Source: Azadirachta indica (taxonomy: Eukaryota; Streptophyta; Magnoliopsida; Sapindales; Meliaceae). From it: DNA of 64,000 nt. The DNA lies in the NCBI GenBank assembly GCA_022749755.1, contig CM040450.1, positions 1,562,218 through 1,626,217 of the forward strand. The letters are read 5' to 3'. This document shows positions 44,091 to 55,103 of this stretch, one piece after another. Below the pieces are notes generated by a model, which saw only the letters and a list, made by a program, of their open reading frames with translations, made no database searches and had not been told where the DNA came from. Every line of letters begins with the position of its first letter. Positions within the stretch are counted from its first letter, which is position 1. A program made the translations under genes and the position numbers.

Positions 44091-45234
44091 AGCTTATTAC
44101 TAGTCCCTAGTAATATAAGCAATATTATTTAGAGTTGATTTATAGAATTTACATTCAAAGTAAAAATCATTCTTTTCTTTTTCATCTTCTCAAAATAAAC
44201 AAACTCTCACTTAAAAATTTACTATATATGTGCCCAATACTCATTAGTCGAATTATTAATAAACCTTCTTTTTGTGCTTTTATAACTAATACATATTATG
44301 GGACTTAATTAGAATCAAACAACATTGGTTCTAAATTTTGTCAAGGTAAACATCTTTGGGCAAAGATTATTTCTATCTCCATTTTTTTTTTTTTTTTGTG
44401 CATAACCTAACCCATGTAGCGAGCTTTGGGCCAATAACTCCCAAACCAGTTGGCCTTAGGGTATTAGGTATTAAAACACCCCTACGTGTTTAATTACTCG
44501 AGTTAAGACTATGAACTTATTCATATATCAAAACTTTACCGTTTTACGCAAACATTCACTGCTGATTAGGCAAGAAGCCCGGTTACTAAGTAAAAGTTTT
44601 GATTAGAATTCTTATTTATTTATTTTGTTTTTAACTTTTTTATTATTATTATTATTATTTTTTTTTTTGGAGATTTTTTTTTTTTGAACCCTTAGTTGCT
44701 ACTTTAGACAAAATTAAAGAGCTCAAATATTGTAAAATTTCAATATGTCATCCACAATCATGTATCAAAGTGTGTGTGTGAAAGATGGTTTATAAATATT
44801 TTACTGATTGAGTATTTGAGCATAATTTATTATGTGATGATGATGTGAGAGTTTGTATATTTGATCAATTCAAAAGAAAGTGAATGATAAATTCTTTGTT
44901 ATGAAATTCAAAAATCAAAACAAATGATCATGCATACCTACTAAGATATGTCTCAGGAGTAAGATTACTCCTTACTCTACCATCCTTACAAATTATGAAT
45001 ATAATAATTTTTTTTTTAGTTGTATATAAAAAAAAATGGTTACTTATGTCGACTACACTCCCCCCAACCAGATTGCAACATTGTCCCCAATGTTTAAAAG
45101 TAAAGAGGTACAGTATAGAGAATATTACCTGAGATAGTAGTTATCGAAACACAAGTAAAACTTGAAACAAACTTAAGCAAAAATAACGAAAAAATAACAA
45201 AATGCAATGAGTAAAAAAAAAGAGATAAGAAAAG
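44091..45234 (-). other. Noncoding region of E1 between LOG-like ORF and 3' LTR
   Basis: About 1.1 kb without a meaningful frame. It has a T-run near 44381-44397, a TTA microsatellite near 44643-44658, and long T-runs near 44659-44690. Near 45058-45094 lie the internal G-rich tract and the stem-loop AACATTG-TCCC-CAATGTT. The same parts occur in E2 at 55104-56244. Confidence 0.7.
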
Positions 45235-45885
45235 TTACAAATGAAGCGACAAATCCAACTTTCGCTTTTTACTGCTTTCACTTGACCATTCTAATCGTGC
45301 CATTGTTGGATCTGGTTCATAGACAAAGTTCTGCAACTGATTGATCAAGTCATTAGCAGTCAGAGCAGAAATGAGGAGTTTGCGAGCCATCTGTAAAATA
45401 AAATTTTGTTCTACAGCATGATCAAGAAAAGACAATAACTTGTTAAAGAAACCATTAACATTTAACAATCCTATGGGTTTTTGATGAACGATGAGTTGTG
45501 CCCAAGATGTAATTTGAAAAATTTCTTTTAACGTCCCAAAATCACCTGGTAACGCAATAAAAGCATCCACAGAATCAAGCATTTTAGCAATTCTTTCATG
45601 CATTGTTGAGACCATTAGTTCTTCTCCAATTGTTTTGCCAGTTATGTTACCTGCAGATAAAGCCTTTGTTATGATACCTATGACTTCACTTCCTCCTATA
45701 TGTGTGGCAGTAAATACACACCCTATTAACCCAAGGCTACCTCCTCCATACACTAGGTTAAATTTTCGCTCAGCTAAAACTCGACCCAGGTTGTCTGCTG
45801 CTTTTACAAACTCTTCACCTTTCCCAAAACTTGACCCACAAAAAACACAAATAGTTTTAATTTAATAAGCAGAAGCTCCTTTCAT
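45235..45885 (-). pseudogene. LOG-like gene in E1, catalytic motif lost
   Basis: LOG enzymes release active cytokinin base from its riboside monophosphate. On the minus strand the ATG at 45885 is followed by a TAA at codon 8, then ICVFCGSS-type text and YGGGSLGLIG. After that come STMHERIAKML, PGDFGTLKEI and PIGLLNVNGFFNKLLSFLDH, ending KKRKLDLSLHL. The total is about 216 codons, the usual LOG length, with no intron. The PGGxGTxxE motif is PGDFGTLKE: the second Gly and the Glu are changed, so it would be inactive. The stop at codon 8 is shared with E2. Confidence 0.85.
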
Positions 45886-46189
45886 TTTTTTTTTTTTGCA
45901 GTCTTTTACCCCCGTCAGTGATTCAAATTTCTTATGAAAATAAAGAAGTGAGGTCCTCCATTTATACAACTTAAAGAGAATGCATTAATGAAACCAATAG
46001 AGGTAAGCCAGCTGTTGTCATAAAAGTTAAAATTTAAAAATTTAAAAATGTCAAAGATAACAGCTAATATAGGAATCTAAAACATAAAAAATTTCAACAA
46101 TGACAGCTAAAAGTAAATATTTATAGATAGTTGTGACTGTGGCTCACATCTTCCTCTGGTTTTACGTCCAGTAACGGCTTAAACGCCCT

Positions 46190-46738
46190 CTATGGGTCGA
46201 GGATTGGCTTCCCATCCAATTTTCTTACAAATTGGCAAACAGGGTCTTTTAAAGTCAGATTCCCAAGACTATAACGATCACGTTCTTTTTGAAATACTGT
46301 ATACAAATTGAGAATTTCACGTTGCACATATCCACTAGGATGCGTCTCAAGAGTCAATAAGATATTATCTAAAGACTCCTTACTCAGTCCATCCTTGATG
46401 AATTTAATTTTATCTTCTCTATTAGTAGACACCATGCCTAGAGAACGACATCGCTTGTTACAGGTTGAACGTGCACAATTGTGACACACTTGTAACCTTT
46501 TCGCTCTTCGTTTCTTTGCAAAAGAGCTCTTACCTAAACCAAGCATGCATGAAACAAATGAATCAGAAAACTCACCTGCTAAACGTACCTTTGCTTCAAT
46601 TATCCATCGCACATCTTCAGGAATACCTTTTTGCATAAGCATTCTTAATCTTGCACACCTAGCTTGGTACATTTTTCGTAGAACATCTTTAGGAAAAGAA
46701 GGAAAATATGTTTGCAATTTAGAAAGAATGACATCCAT
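46190..46738 (-). CDS. Cys-rich basic protein of E1, viral NABP-like
   Basis: Open frame of 182 codons from ATG 46738 (MDVILSKLQ), stop at 46190-46192. Residues 1-70 look helical and charged. 71-82 are SSFAKKRRAKRL, then VCHNC, with Cys at 85, 88, 93 and 97 (CX2CX4CX3C) and another basic residue group. The tail to 182 is helical and ends DGKPILDP. A basic Arg/Lys patch directly before such a Cys cluster resembles the small nucleic-acid-binding proteins of carlavirus-type plant viruses. That is a resemblance by eye, not a search result. It is four residues different from E2. It lies between RNase H and the LOG-like ORF. Function unknown. Confidence 0.6.
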   Translation of the reverse strand: MDVILSKLQTYFPSFPKDVLRKMYQARCARLRMLMQKGIPEDVRWIIEAKVRLAGEFSDSFVSCMLGLGKSSFAKKRRAKRLQVCHNCARSTCNKRCRSLGMVSTNREDKIKFIKDGLSKESLDNILLTLETHPSGYVQREILNLYTVFQKERDRYSLGNLTLKDPVCQFVRKLDGKPILDP

Positions 46739-46870
46739 AATGAAAGAAAAGAATAGAAAAAGAGGTGAGAGAAAAAAAAAAGAGTATTAGTAATTTTGGG
46801 CAACTGAAAGAACCGACTTGAAGAGTCACGGAGTACCGTTATCCGCCACTTGACCGGGAAAGTAACTCCT

Positions 46871-47900
46871 TTAAAAATTTCTTTTTATCTTGAGCATTCT
46901 AATGATTTGGCATTTGACCTATAACAAGAAAATTGACAATATCAGCAAACCAAGGTAAAATAGAAACATTGAAAAGTTGCTCATTAGGGAAATTGTCATT
47001 AATCGGTGTTGTCTTAGTCGATTCTTCAAACATAAGTCTTGACAAATGATCAGCAACCATATTTTGTACGCCCTTTTTATCTTGAATTGTGAGATCAAAT
47101 TCCTGAAGTAGTAGAATCCACCTAATCAATCTAGGTTTAGCATTCTTTTTTGAAAGAAGATATTTTTTAATGCTGCATGATCACTAAAAATCACAATGGG
47201 TGAGCCAACAAGATAAGATCGAAATTTATCCAATGCAAATACTACTGCAAGTAATTCCTTTTCAGTGGTAGAATAATTCATTTGAGCACTATTTAAGGTT
47301 TTACTAGCATAGTAAATCACATAGGGTTTCTTGTCCTTTCGTTGTCCTAAAACAGCTCTAACAGCATAATCGCTAGCATCGCACATGATTTCAAAAGGTA
47401 AAGTCCAATTTGGAGGCTGCATGATAGGAGCATCTGTTAGCATGGTTTTATGTTTGACAAAAGCTTCTTGACATGACTCAGTCCACTCAAAGAGAGCATC
47501 TTTTAATAAGAGATTGCACAATGGTCTTGATATGACACTAAAGTCTTTGATAAATCTTCTATAAAAACCAGCATGTCCTAAAAATGATCTAACATCTTTA
47601 ATAGACTTAGGAATAGGTAAATTGGCAATTAATTCAATTTTATATTTATCTACTTCAATTCCTTTTGATGAGATAATGTGACCAAGCACAATACCATTTG
47701 TGACCATGAAATGACATTTTTCCCAATTAAGCACAAGATTCTTTTCTTTACACCCAATCAAAACTTTTTCCAAGTTAGATAAACAATCATCAAATGAATC
47801 ACCAAACACAGAAAAATCATTCATGAAAATTTCAAGAAATCGTTCAACCAGATCACTAAAAATACTAAGCATGCATCTTTGAAATGTAGCTGGTGCATTA
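46871..47900 (-). pseudogene. RNase H and RT end of E1, integrase deleted
   Basis: 46899-47129 reads [40 protein letters not shown] and [10 protein letters not shown], the RNase H end, and stops. Integrase should follow, but at 46862-46871 the text passes straight to the region before the Cys-rich ORF. In 47126-48850 are FEIMCDASDYAVRAVLGQRK and YSTTEKELLAVVFALDKF. A two-base insertion near 47165 (ATATTTTTTAAT against ATATTTTAAT in E2) shifts KYLLSK. RT ends with FLGHAGFYRRFIKDFS. The junction is simpler than in E2, which keeps a rest of integrase. Confidence 0.85.
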
Positions 47901-48850
47901 CACAATCCAAATGGCATCCTTTTATATGCAAAAGTTCCAAATGGACAAGTGAAAGTGGTCTTTTCTTGGTCTTCAGGTGCAATTTCAATTTGGTTATACC
48001 CAGAATACCCATCTAGAAAACAATAAAATGTATGTCCAGCTACCCTTTCTAACATTTGATCCATGAATGGTAACGGGAAATGGTCTTTCCTAGTCATTGA
48101 ATTGAGTTTCCTATAGTCAATGCACATTCTCCAGCTAGTAATTGTTCTAGTTGGAATTAATTCATTATTTTCATTTTTGACTACAGTAACTCCAGATTTC
48201 TTAGGTACAACTTGTGTAGGACTTACCCATGTGCTATCAGAAATAGGATAAATGATCCCTACATCTAAAAGCTTGAGAACTTCATTTCTCACTACCTCTT
48301 TTATATTAGGATTCAGCCTACGTTGCATTTGTCTAGATGATTTGGCATTATCTTCCAAATATATCTTACGTGCGCAATTCAAAGGACTAATTCCTTTTAT
48401 GTCAGCTATTGTCCATCCTAAGGCATATTTATGCAATCTTAGAATTTCGAGCAACTTACATTCTTGAAGAGCACTGAGTTTAGAAGAAATTATCACCGGA
48501 AAAGTTTCATTAGCACCCAAGAAAGCATACTTGAGGTCAGATGGTAATGGTTTCAACTCAAGTTTTGGTGGTTGAACACTCGATGGCGTCGGTTTATCAG
48601 CTCGTTGAGGTAAGTCTTCAAATTTTGGTCTCCATCCATTAATTTCCAAGACCTGAGAAGATTTTAAAAGAGAATAAATATGAGATACTTCAAAATTTTC
48701 ATCAAAATTGAAATCATTGCAACCATTTAAACAAGCATCCAAGGGATCAGAAAAAGATGAAACATTAAAGTAGTCATGAACGAGTTCCTCGATATAACTA
48801 ACTTCATGCATGTCATTATTTTCACTAGGTTGCTTGCAAATATTAAACAC
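47700..48850 (-). pseudogene. Reverse transcriptase of E1
   Basis: Part of a 574-codon open frame (47126-48850). It has a long linker, then DVGIIYPISDSTWVSPTQVV, SWRMCIDYRKLNSMTRKDHF, FYCFLDGYSGYNQIEIAPED, KRMPFGLCNAPATFQRCM and EIFMNDFSVFG. The catalytic Asp pair (normally F-x-D-D) is F-M-N-D at 47816-47827, so polymerase activity is lost though the frame is open. Four bases missing at 48850 (compare E2 at 60090) put protease in another frame, and no proper start codon exists here. Confidence 0.85.
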
Positions 48851-49206
48851 ATTTCCAATGTCATGTTTCCAAAGGATAATTTTAGAACTCCATTTCTACA
48901 ATTGATTATTGCATTAGATGTAGCAAGAAATGGACGTCCTAATATGACAGGAATTTGGGTGCTTGAGCTAGAAACAGGTTGTGTGTCTAAGACAATAAAA
49001 TCTACAGGAAAGTAAAATTTATCTACTTGGACTAACACATCCTCAAGTATTCCTCGTGGTATTTTCACAGAACGATCAGCAAGTTGAAGTGTTGTAGAAG
49101 TAGGTTTAAGCTCACCTAAACCTAATTGCTCATACACTGAATATGGCAACAAATTAACACTTGCACCAAGATCAAGTAAAGCATGGTTTATCCTAAAGTT
49201 TCCAAT
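48727..49206 (-). pseudogene. Protease of E1
   Basis: The frame 48727-49152 begins with LPYSVYEQLGLGELKPTST then LADRSVKIPRGILEDVLVQV, FPVDFIVLDTQPVSSSSTQI and PVILGRPFLATSNAIINC. The active-site block DLGAS lies just before, near 49155-49170, in line with E2 where it reads LLDLGASVNLLP. A two-base loss near 49255-49262 cuts it from gag and the four-base loss at 48850 from RT. Aspartic protease of the Athila type, which would cut Gag-Pol. Confidence 0.8.
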
Positions 49207-50887
49207 TACACAAGAAATGGTGGGACAACCAGGATCATTATATTTTGGTGGAGTGTTTGTTGAATAATCGAACTAACATTCTCAGTTAAAAATGCTTTCT
49301 TTTGAACATTAAGCTTCCTTTTAACAGTGCATAAATCTTTCAAAAATTTGGCATAAGAAGGAACTTGCTTAATTGCATCTAACAAAGGAATGTTAATTTT
49401 GACTTGCTTAAAAAGTTCAAAATTTTCAGAATTTTGGTTCAACTTTTGAATTGGTTGCAATCTTTGAGGAAAAGGAGAAGGGATTGGGCATTTTTTAACA
49501 TCGCCCATCTTAAGTTCAACATTATTTTCCTCACTCACTAATTTTGATGGTTCTTCAGGTTCAATCTCTTTCAAAGAAATGGTTTTATCAATGACCTTAC
49601 CACTTCGGAGAGTAGTGATAGAGTTAGCATTCTCGTGCTGTGTGCCATTTGAGTTAGAATCACTTACATGAAATTGACCCGCTGGATTTGGTTGTGGTTG
49701 AGCAGGAAATTTACCTTTCTCTTGACTGTGCAAAGCTGAGGTCAATGTTGAAAGTGTATTCTTGATATCATCAATGGCTTGTGATGTTTGATTGTTTATG
49801 CTTGTTTGCCCTTGCATGAATGTTTGCAATGTTTCCTCAAGAGTTTTCGAATGTGGTGAATGGTATGATGGAAAATTTGAAGGTCTTTGAGGTGGTGGAT
49901 GAGGATGATTATCATTTCTCCAACTAAAATTTGGGTGATTTCTCCATCCAGGATTGTATGTTTCAGAATATGGAGAATTAGAGGAAAAAGGCTTTTTGAA
50001 GGAATTCATAGAATTTGTTTGGTCATGCAACACTTCTTTAAAAATAGGAATATTTGGACAATCCCGAGTGGAATGTCCCATGACTTCACAAATTTCACAA
50101 ATTTCATCATTATGCACAGATTTGACCTCTTTAACTTTCCTTAATTCCATGGCTTCAATCTTTCTCGTTAAATTTGTAATTCTAGCACTTAGATCATTTT
50201 CTTGACTTAAATTATATTTACCCACACTAGAACTAGCCATGTTAGATCTAATTGAATTTTCAGAGGAACTAGTGGTTTGCCAGGATTGAGAGTTCTCAGC
50301 TAAATGATCTAAATACTCTAAAGCTTCTTCTGGGTCTTTGCCTAAAAATTCACCATTACACATTGTTTCAACAAATTGTTTTGTCTCTGGTGTTAACCCT
50401 TCGTAAAAGAAACTTATCGTACGCCATTTTTCAAAACCATGGTGTGGGCATCAATTCAACAAGTCTTTAAATCTTTCCAAATATTGAAAATAGGTTTCAT
50501 TTCCTTTTTGACAAAAATTTTGAATTTGTTCTTGAAAGCATTCGTTTTATGTATTGGAAAAAATTGCTTTAAAAACTTGGTTTGCATTTCTTGCCATGTG
50601 CCTATAGATCTAGATCTTAATGAATTAAGCCATGTTTTTGCTTTATCTTTTAAAGAAAAAGGAAACAATTTTAGCTTAATTATTTTTTCACTACATGTTT
50701 GATCCATAAATGTGGCACATACTTCCTCAAATTCTTTCAAATGTAAATAAGGACTCTCAGACTCTAAGCCATGGAAATTAGGAAGTAAAGGAATCATACC
50801 AGGCTTAAATCTGAAGTTATTTGCATTAAGCGGAAAAATAAAGCATGAAGGAGATGAATTTCGAGGAGGTTGCAAATATTCACGCAT
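49207..50887 (-). pseudogene. gag of E1
   Basis: 50456-50887 (MREYLQPPRNSSPSC) has the capsid text FHGLESESPYLHLKEFEEVC, KLFPFSLKDKAKTWLNSLRS and TKFLKQFFPIHKTNAF, then a frame break. 49206-50363 goes on with EFLGKDPEEALEYLDHLAEN, the knuckle CEICEVMGHSTRDC (CX2CX4HX4C, complete at about 50080-50125), a Pro/Asn-rich linker (HPHPPPQRPSNFPSYHS) and KSVH-type charged parts. Before the first ATG lies a frame MAENESIHGENENHHV ended by TGA, the same in E2. Confidence 0.85.
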
Positions 50888-51085
50888 AGTTCAAACATGA
50901 TGATTTTCATTTTCTCCATGTATACTTTCATTTTCAGCCATAGTGTTAGTTGTGTGTGAATTTGAAGATGAATCAAACAAATTTTCAAAGGAGGTTTCAG
51001 AATTATCTTTCACCAATCGATGAGAATGAGGATCACGATACCATCCAAGCATAAAAATAACAATAATAATAATAATAAAACACAA

Positions 51086-51627
51086 TACAATAAAATGTTA
51101 GCACAATAAAACAAATAAAAAAAGAAAAGAGGTGGTATAACCTTTCTCTCAATAAAATTATTGTAAATGAAAATAACAACACATATCCAAGTATGTGTTA
51201 CTCTTGATATCCAATTATTATAAAGTTGCCTTACTCTTGATATGTAGAAAATATCCAAGTATTCAATGTACCATTTGTTAACAATGAATCAAGGTTTCTA
51301 ACAATTCAAAACCACTTGCAAAATATAGTACTCAATCAATAAAAAGATTAACAATGAAGAACAAAACTATAAAATCATCAAAAGTTCACCCTTAACCCTA
51401 ATTACGAAATTAGAAATACATCATTGAAATTCAAATTACAACAATAAAATAGAAATGGAAAAACAAAACTAATCTCCCTCCTCACTTCCACGTTTTCCTT
51501 TATATAGGTAAAACAAAAGACATTCCATATGTGTGAACATAATTTGGTCAATTTCTAATTAATCACGCTTTACCAACTTCCAACATATCTTTGACCATGA
51601 AAACCACCGAATTTCGTAAAGCATCTG
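51086..51627 (-). repeat. Leader rest and 5' LTR fragment of E1
   Basis: 51086-51182 matches the E2 leader. From 51213 to 51627 the text matches an inner part of the E LTR (AAGTTGCCTTACTCTTGATA near 51221 to GAATTTCGTAAAGCATC). The PBS and both LTR ends are lost. Between them, 51183-51212 has short copies of LTR words (TATCCAAGTAT, TTACTCTTGATATC) out of order, a filler at the break. At 51627 H RT begins without a target duplication. Confidence 0.75.
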
Positions 51628-52010
51628 ATCAATAAAAGTAAAGGCAAGTGGTCCTTGCGAGTTATAGCATTTAATTTTCTATAATCTATACAAACCCACC
51701 ACCTATTCTGAACACAGGTAGGAACTAATTCATCATTTTGATTTTTCACAATAGTTATTCAGTCTTTTTCGGAGCCACTTGAATTGGGCTAACCCAATTG
51801 CTATCTGAAATAGGATAAATCACTCTAACTTCAAGAAGTTTGATGATCTCTTTCTTCACTACGTCCATCATAGGTGGGTTCAATCTTCTCTGTGGTTGAC
51901 AGGAAGGTTTTGCTTCCTCTTTAAGTAAGATACGATGCATGCATGTAAACAGGCTAATTCATTTAATATCTGTAATTGTCCAACCAATAGCTGTCTTATG
52001 CTCTTTAGGA
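51628..52010 (-). pseudogene. Reverse transcriptase N-terminal remnant of H
   Basis: 51755-51940: RILLKEEAKPSCQPQRRLNP, DVVKKEIIKLLEVRVIYPIS and DSNWVSPIQVAPKK. After a shift, 51640-51740 reads the NRWWVCIDYRKLNAI-type block. The last 80 bases match the reverse complement of bases 1-80 of the window, proving the family link with H1. The catalytic part is deleted up to the E1 border. Confidence 0.8.
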
Positions 52011-52800
52011 ACTTGCACAAGGTTTTCTTCTTCTTGCATTGCACTAAGTTTACTAGAGAAGATCACAGGTAATGTTCCTCTGTCTCCAAGGAACACGTAC
52101 TTAAGGTGACTAGGGAGAAGCTTCAAATCTGAAATAGGGGCCTACAAAATAAAGGGTAAAGGTCTCTTGTTAGGAATTGGTAACGTAATATTAAGATCGT
52201 TACCTGACCGTTGCAACTTCGGAAAATCATTCAACATTGCAATAGTTTCTTACAAATTAGTACTTAAGGCCAACTCCTTGTTCTTTTTCTCAAGATTCTC
52301 ACTAATGGCAACTTCTAATCTATCTTTTCCTTCATGTTCAAAGACTTCTTGTGCTAAAGAATAAATCACACCAATAGAATAAACAAGATTATCATCAATA
52401 GGATATTTCTTGGCATCATAAATATTAAACTCAACAATTTCACTATTAAATTCCATGGCAAGTGTGCCACTATGAACATCTATCTTAGTCTTGGATGTCT
52501 TTAAGAATGGTCTTCCTAACAAAATAGGAGTGTGGTTTGATCATCATTCTCTATATCAAGCGCATAGATATCAACAGGAAAAATCAAATCATTAACTTGC
52601 ACAAGAACATCCTCAACGACATCTTTAGGATAGGCATTAGATCAATCAACCAATTGAATCGCAACACCAGTTTTATTCAAAAGTCCAAGTTTCAAAAAAA
52701 CATATATAGAATATGGCATAACATTGATAAAAGCTCCTCAATCTAACATGGCCTTCTCAAATCTAGTGTTACCTATTATACAAGGGATAAAGGGGATGCC
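52011..52800 (-). pseudogene. Protease of H
   Basis: 52250-52522 holds LGRPFLKTSKTKIDVHSGTL and MEFNSEIVEFNIYDAKKYPI, the flap end and following linker of an Athila protease. Upstream near 52700-52790 the active-site region reads PCIIGNTRFEKAMLD, then a stop, then GAFINVMPYSIYVFLKLG. The D-L-G-A site is thus interrupted. A short deletion and stops lie near 52515-52545. 52011-52249 is the linker to RT with stops. Confidence 0.75.
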
Positions 52801-53710
52801 TTTATTGGAATCTCAACCTCTTTACCACTTCTCCAAATGATTGCATTTGCATTTTCTCCTGAATTTACTACCTTTTGAGAAGGTAATTTCCCAGAAGTTT
52901 GCACCTCTAGCCGACTAATTGCAATTGCCATCTGACTTATTTGATTGTCCAAACTTAGAATACTGGCCCTAGTCTTTTGCTGAAATAGTTTCATCTCCTG
53001 TTAAAATTGCAAAGTATTAGTGGCAAGAAACTTGACAATATCTTCTAAAGACATACCAGAATTAGAAGTTTGGCCTGGTTGTTGTCTAAGATTGGGGTTA
53101 TCCTTTCATCTGGGATTATACGTGCTCAAATAGGGATCATACTTCCTTTGCGGTTGTCCAAGAAAATCACTCGCAGCATTCACTTGTTCAATGGGCTCCT
53201 CTTGAAGAGTTGGGCATATATTAGTTGGATGCCCTTTTATTGAACAAATCCCACAAACCTTCACCGTTTGCATATTACCTACAGCCATTTGACGAACAAG
53301 AGAAGTCAGAATCGCAATTTGTTGTTCAAGGGAGGAAATACTTACTCATTAACATACTTTGATAGAGGGTCAAGCATAGTGCCAAATTGTTGAGAGTTGG
53401 CTGCCATATTTGCAATCAAGTTTCTTGCGTCCTAGGGAGTTTTATCCACCAAAGCTCCTCTACTAGCAGCATCAATCATGTTCCTATCAGTGGGTAAAAG
53501 GCCCTCATAAAAATATTGAATAAGTAGCTACTTGCTAATTTGATGATGGGGGCAACTTGCACATAATTTCTTGAAACGTTCCCAATATTCATGTAGAGAC
53601 TCTCCGTTGTACTGCCTTACACCACAAATTTCTTTTCAATTATTGGCCGCCCTCGAAGCTGGGAAATATTTCTCCAAAAACAACCTTTTCATCTCATTCC
53701 ATGTGGTAAT
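52801..53710 (-). pseudogene. gag C-terminal part of H
   Basis: 53106-53288: the knuckle CGICSIKGHPTNIC (CX2CX4HX4C, complete) and NAASDFLGQPQRKYDPYLST. 52776-52994: FQQKTRASILSLDNQISQMA and SGKLPSQKVVNSGENANAI. To the right, 53340-53700, broken capsid text (LLPTDRNMIDAASRGALVDK near 53440-53500, NGESLHEYWERFKKLCASC near 53550-53600) can be read. It is cut by E2 at 53711. The element strand of the rest lies past 64000. Confidence 0.8.
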
Positions 53711-55091
53711 TGCTACAACTTAAAGGTTGTAACTCCCAAGTATAGGTTGTCTCAAGTAATAAAGTTCGGAAGTCCGAGTGTCGGTCCACAGAGAATATGT
53801 TATATTAAGTCTACAAGTCCAAAGGTCTAAATATTACAAATCCGAATATTCCAATGGAGTGAATTTGCTTATTATATTATTATATATTAGGGCATTAGGG
53901 ATCCATTTTAATGATTTGTATAGAACTTATTCTTGATCCTTTTTTTTTAAAGAAAAATACAATTAAGAATCAAAAGAACTGATCTTAATTGGATGATGAA
54001 AACAAAACATTTAAGCACAATGAAATCAAAAGACTTACCTTTTAGTTGATGGTGAAAAACTATAAGTTGCCTTACTCTTGATATGTAGAAAATATCCAAG
54101 TATTCAATGTACCATTTGTTAACAATGAATCAAGGTTTCTAACAATTCAAAATCACTTGCAAAATACAGTACTCAATCAATAAAAAGATTAACAATGAAG
54201 AACAAAACAAAGGATCAAAGAACAAAACTATAAAATCATCAAAAGTTCACCCTTAGCCCTAATTACGAAATTAGAAATACATCATTGAAATTCAAATTAC
54301 AACAATAAAATAGAAATGGAAAACAAAACTGATCTCCCTCCTCACTTCCATGTCTCCTTTTATATAGGTAAAACAAAAGACATTCCACATGTGTGAACAT
54401 AATTTGGTTAATTTCCAATTAATCACGCTTTACCAACTTCCAACATATTTTTGACCATGAAAATCACCGAATTTCGTAAAGTATCCTTCTTCAAAGTTGT
54501 AGGTGGATGACTCATCTTTCTAATGGTCTATATCTCGCTCTTATTTCTATTTTAGACCATGAGTTGTGCTGAAAATAGGCAGAAATGTTCAAGTCACATT
54601 TTTTCACCGCCCTTCTAGAATGATAGCTCTTTTTGGTAACCTACCAGTTAAAATTTGAGAAGTACAAAACATAAACAATTTAGATCCCTTTCTCAGCTTT
54701 CTAGATCACCCAACCACGTAATTTTTCGTTACATATTTAGGGAGATACGGCCCAAATACGGAAGCATGTTGGGCTGGTTCAAAGATGCGCTTGAGTTCTG
54801 TTAAAGCCCAATTTCGTCCCATTAATTGCTCGAACTGGTCCAACCTTTGGCTTACAAAGTTTTGAAATGATGAGTTTATGTTTGTCTAGCCGAAGAATCG
54901 TATCAATTGATAATTTGGATTGAAAGATACGCTCATTATACGAAAGTTGCGCAAAATCAACTATTTAGTCCAATTCATGTTTTACAATTCAATATAAAGG
55001 AATATGCTTCATTATTGGGGAATAGAAGGACATTATTAAGTGTAAATCATAATATTTCTCTTGATAAACCTACACTTTTAAACATTCATCA
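53711..55091 (-). repeat. 3' LTR of E2
   Basis: TGCTACAACTTAAAGG to AACATTCATCA, 1381 bp. It lacks a few bases (TCAAATTTAAAT near 53872) that E1 has at 42847, as does the 5' LTR of E2. The frame 54907-55116 near its right end is not a gene. The polypurine tract follows at 55092-55103 (element strand GGTTGGTGGGTG). Confidence 0.9.
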
Positions 55092-55103
55092 CACCCACCA
55101 ACC

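Larger units (their letters stand above)
42683..51627 (-). mobile_element. Athila-like element E1 carrying the LOG-like and Cys-rich cassette
   Basis: Minus-strand element in the H integrase. From right to left: a 413-base internal piece of the 5' LTR, a short leader, gag, protease, RT, RNase H, then directly (integrase lost) the Cys-rich ORF, the LOG-like ORF, a 1.1-kb noncoding region, a tract and a full 3' LTR (42683-44077). ACCTA (42678-42682) precedes it. The right end is deleted, so no duplication is visible. Decay: RT FMND instead of FMDD, frameshifts between gag, protease and RT, and a dead LOG motif. Confidence 0.85.
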
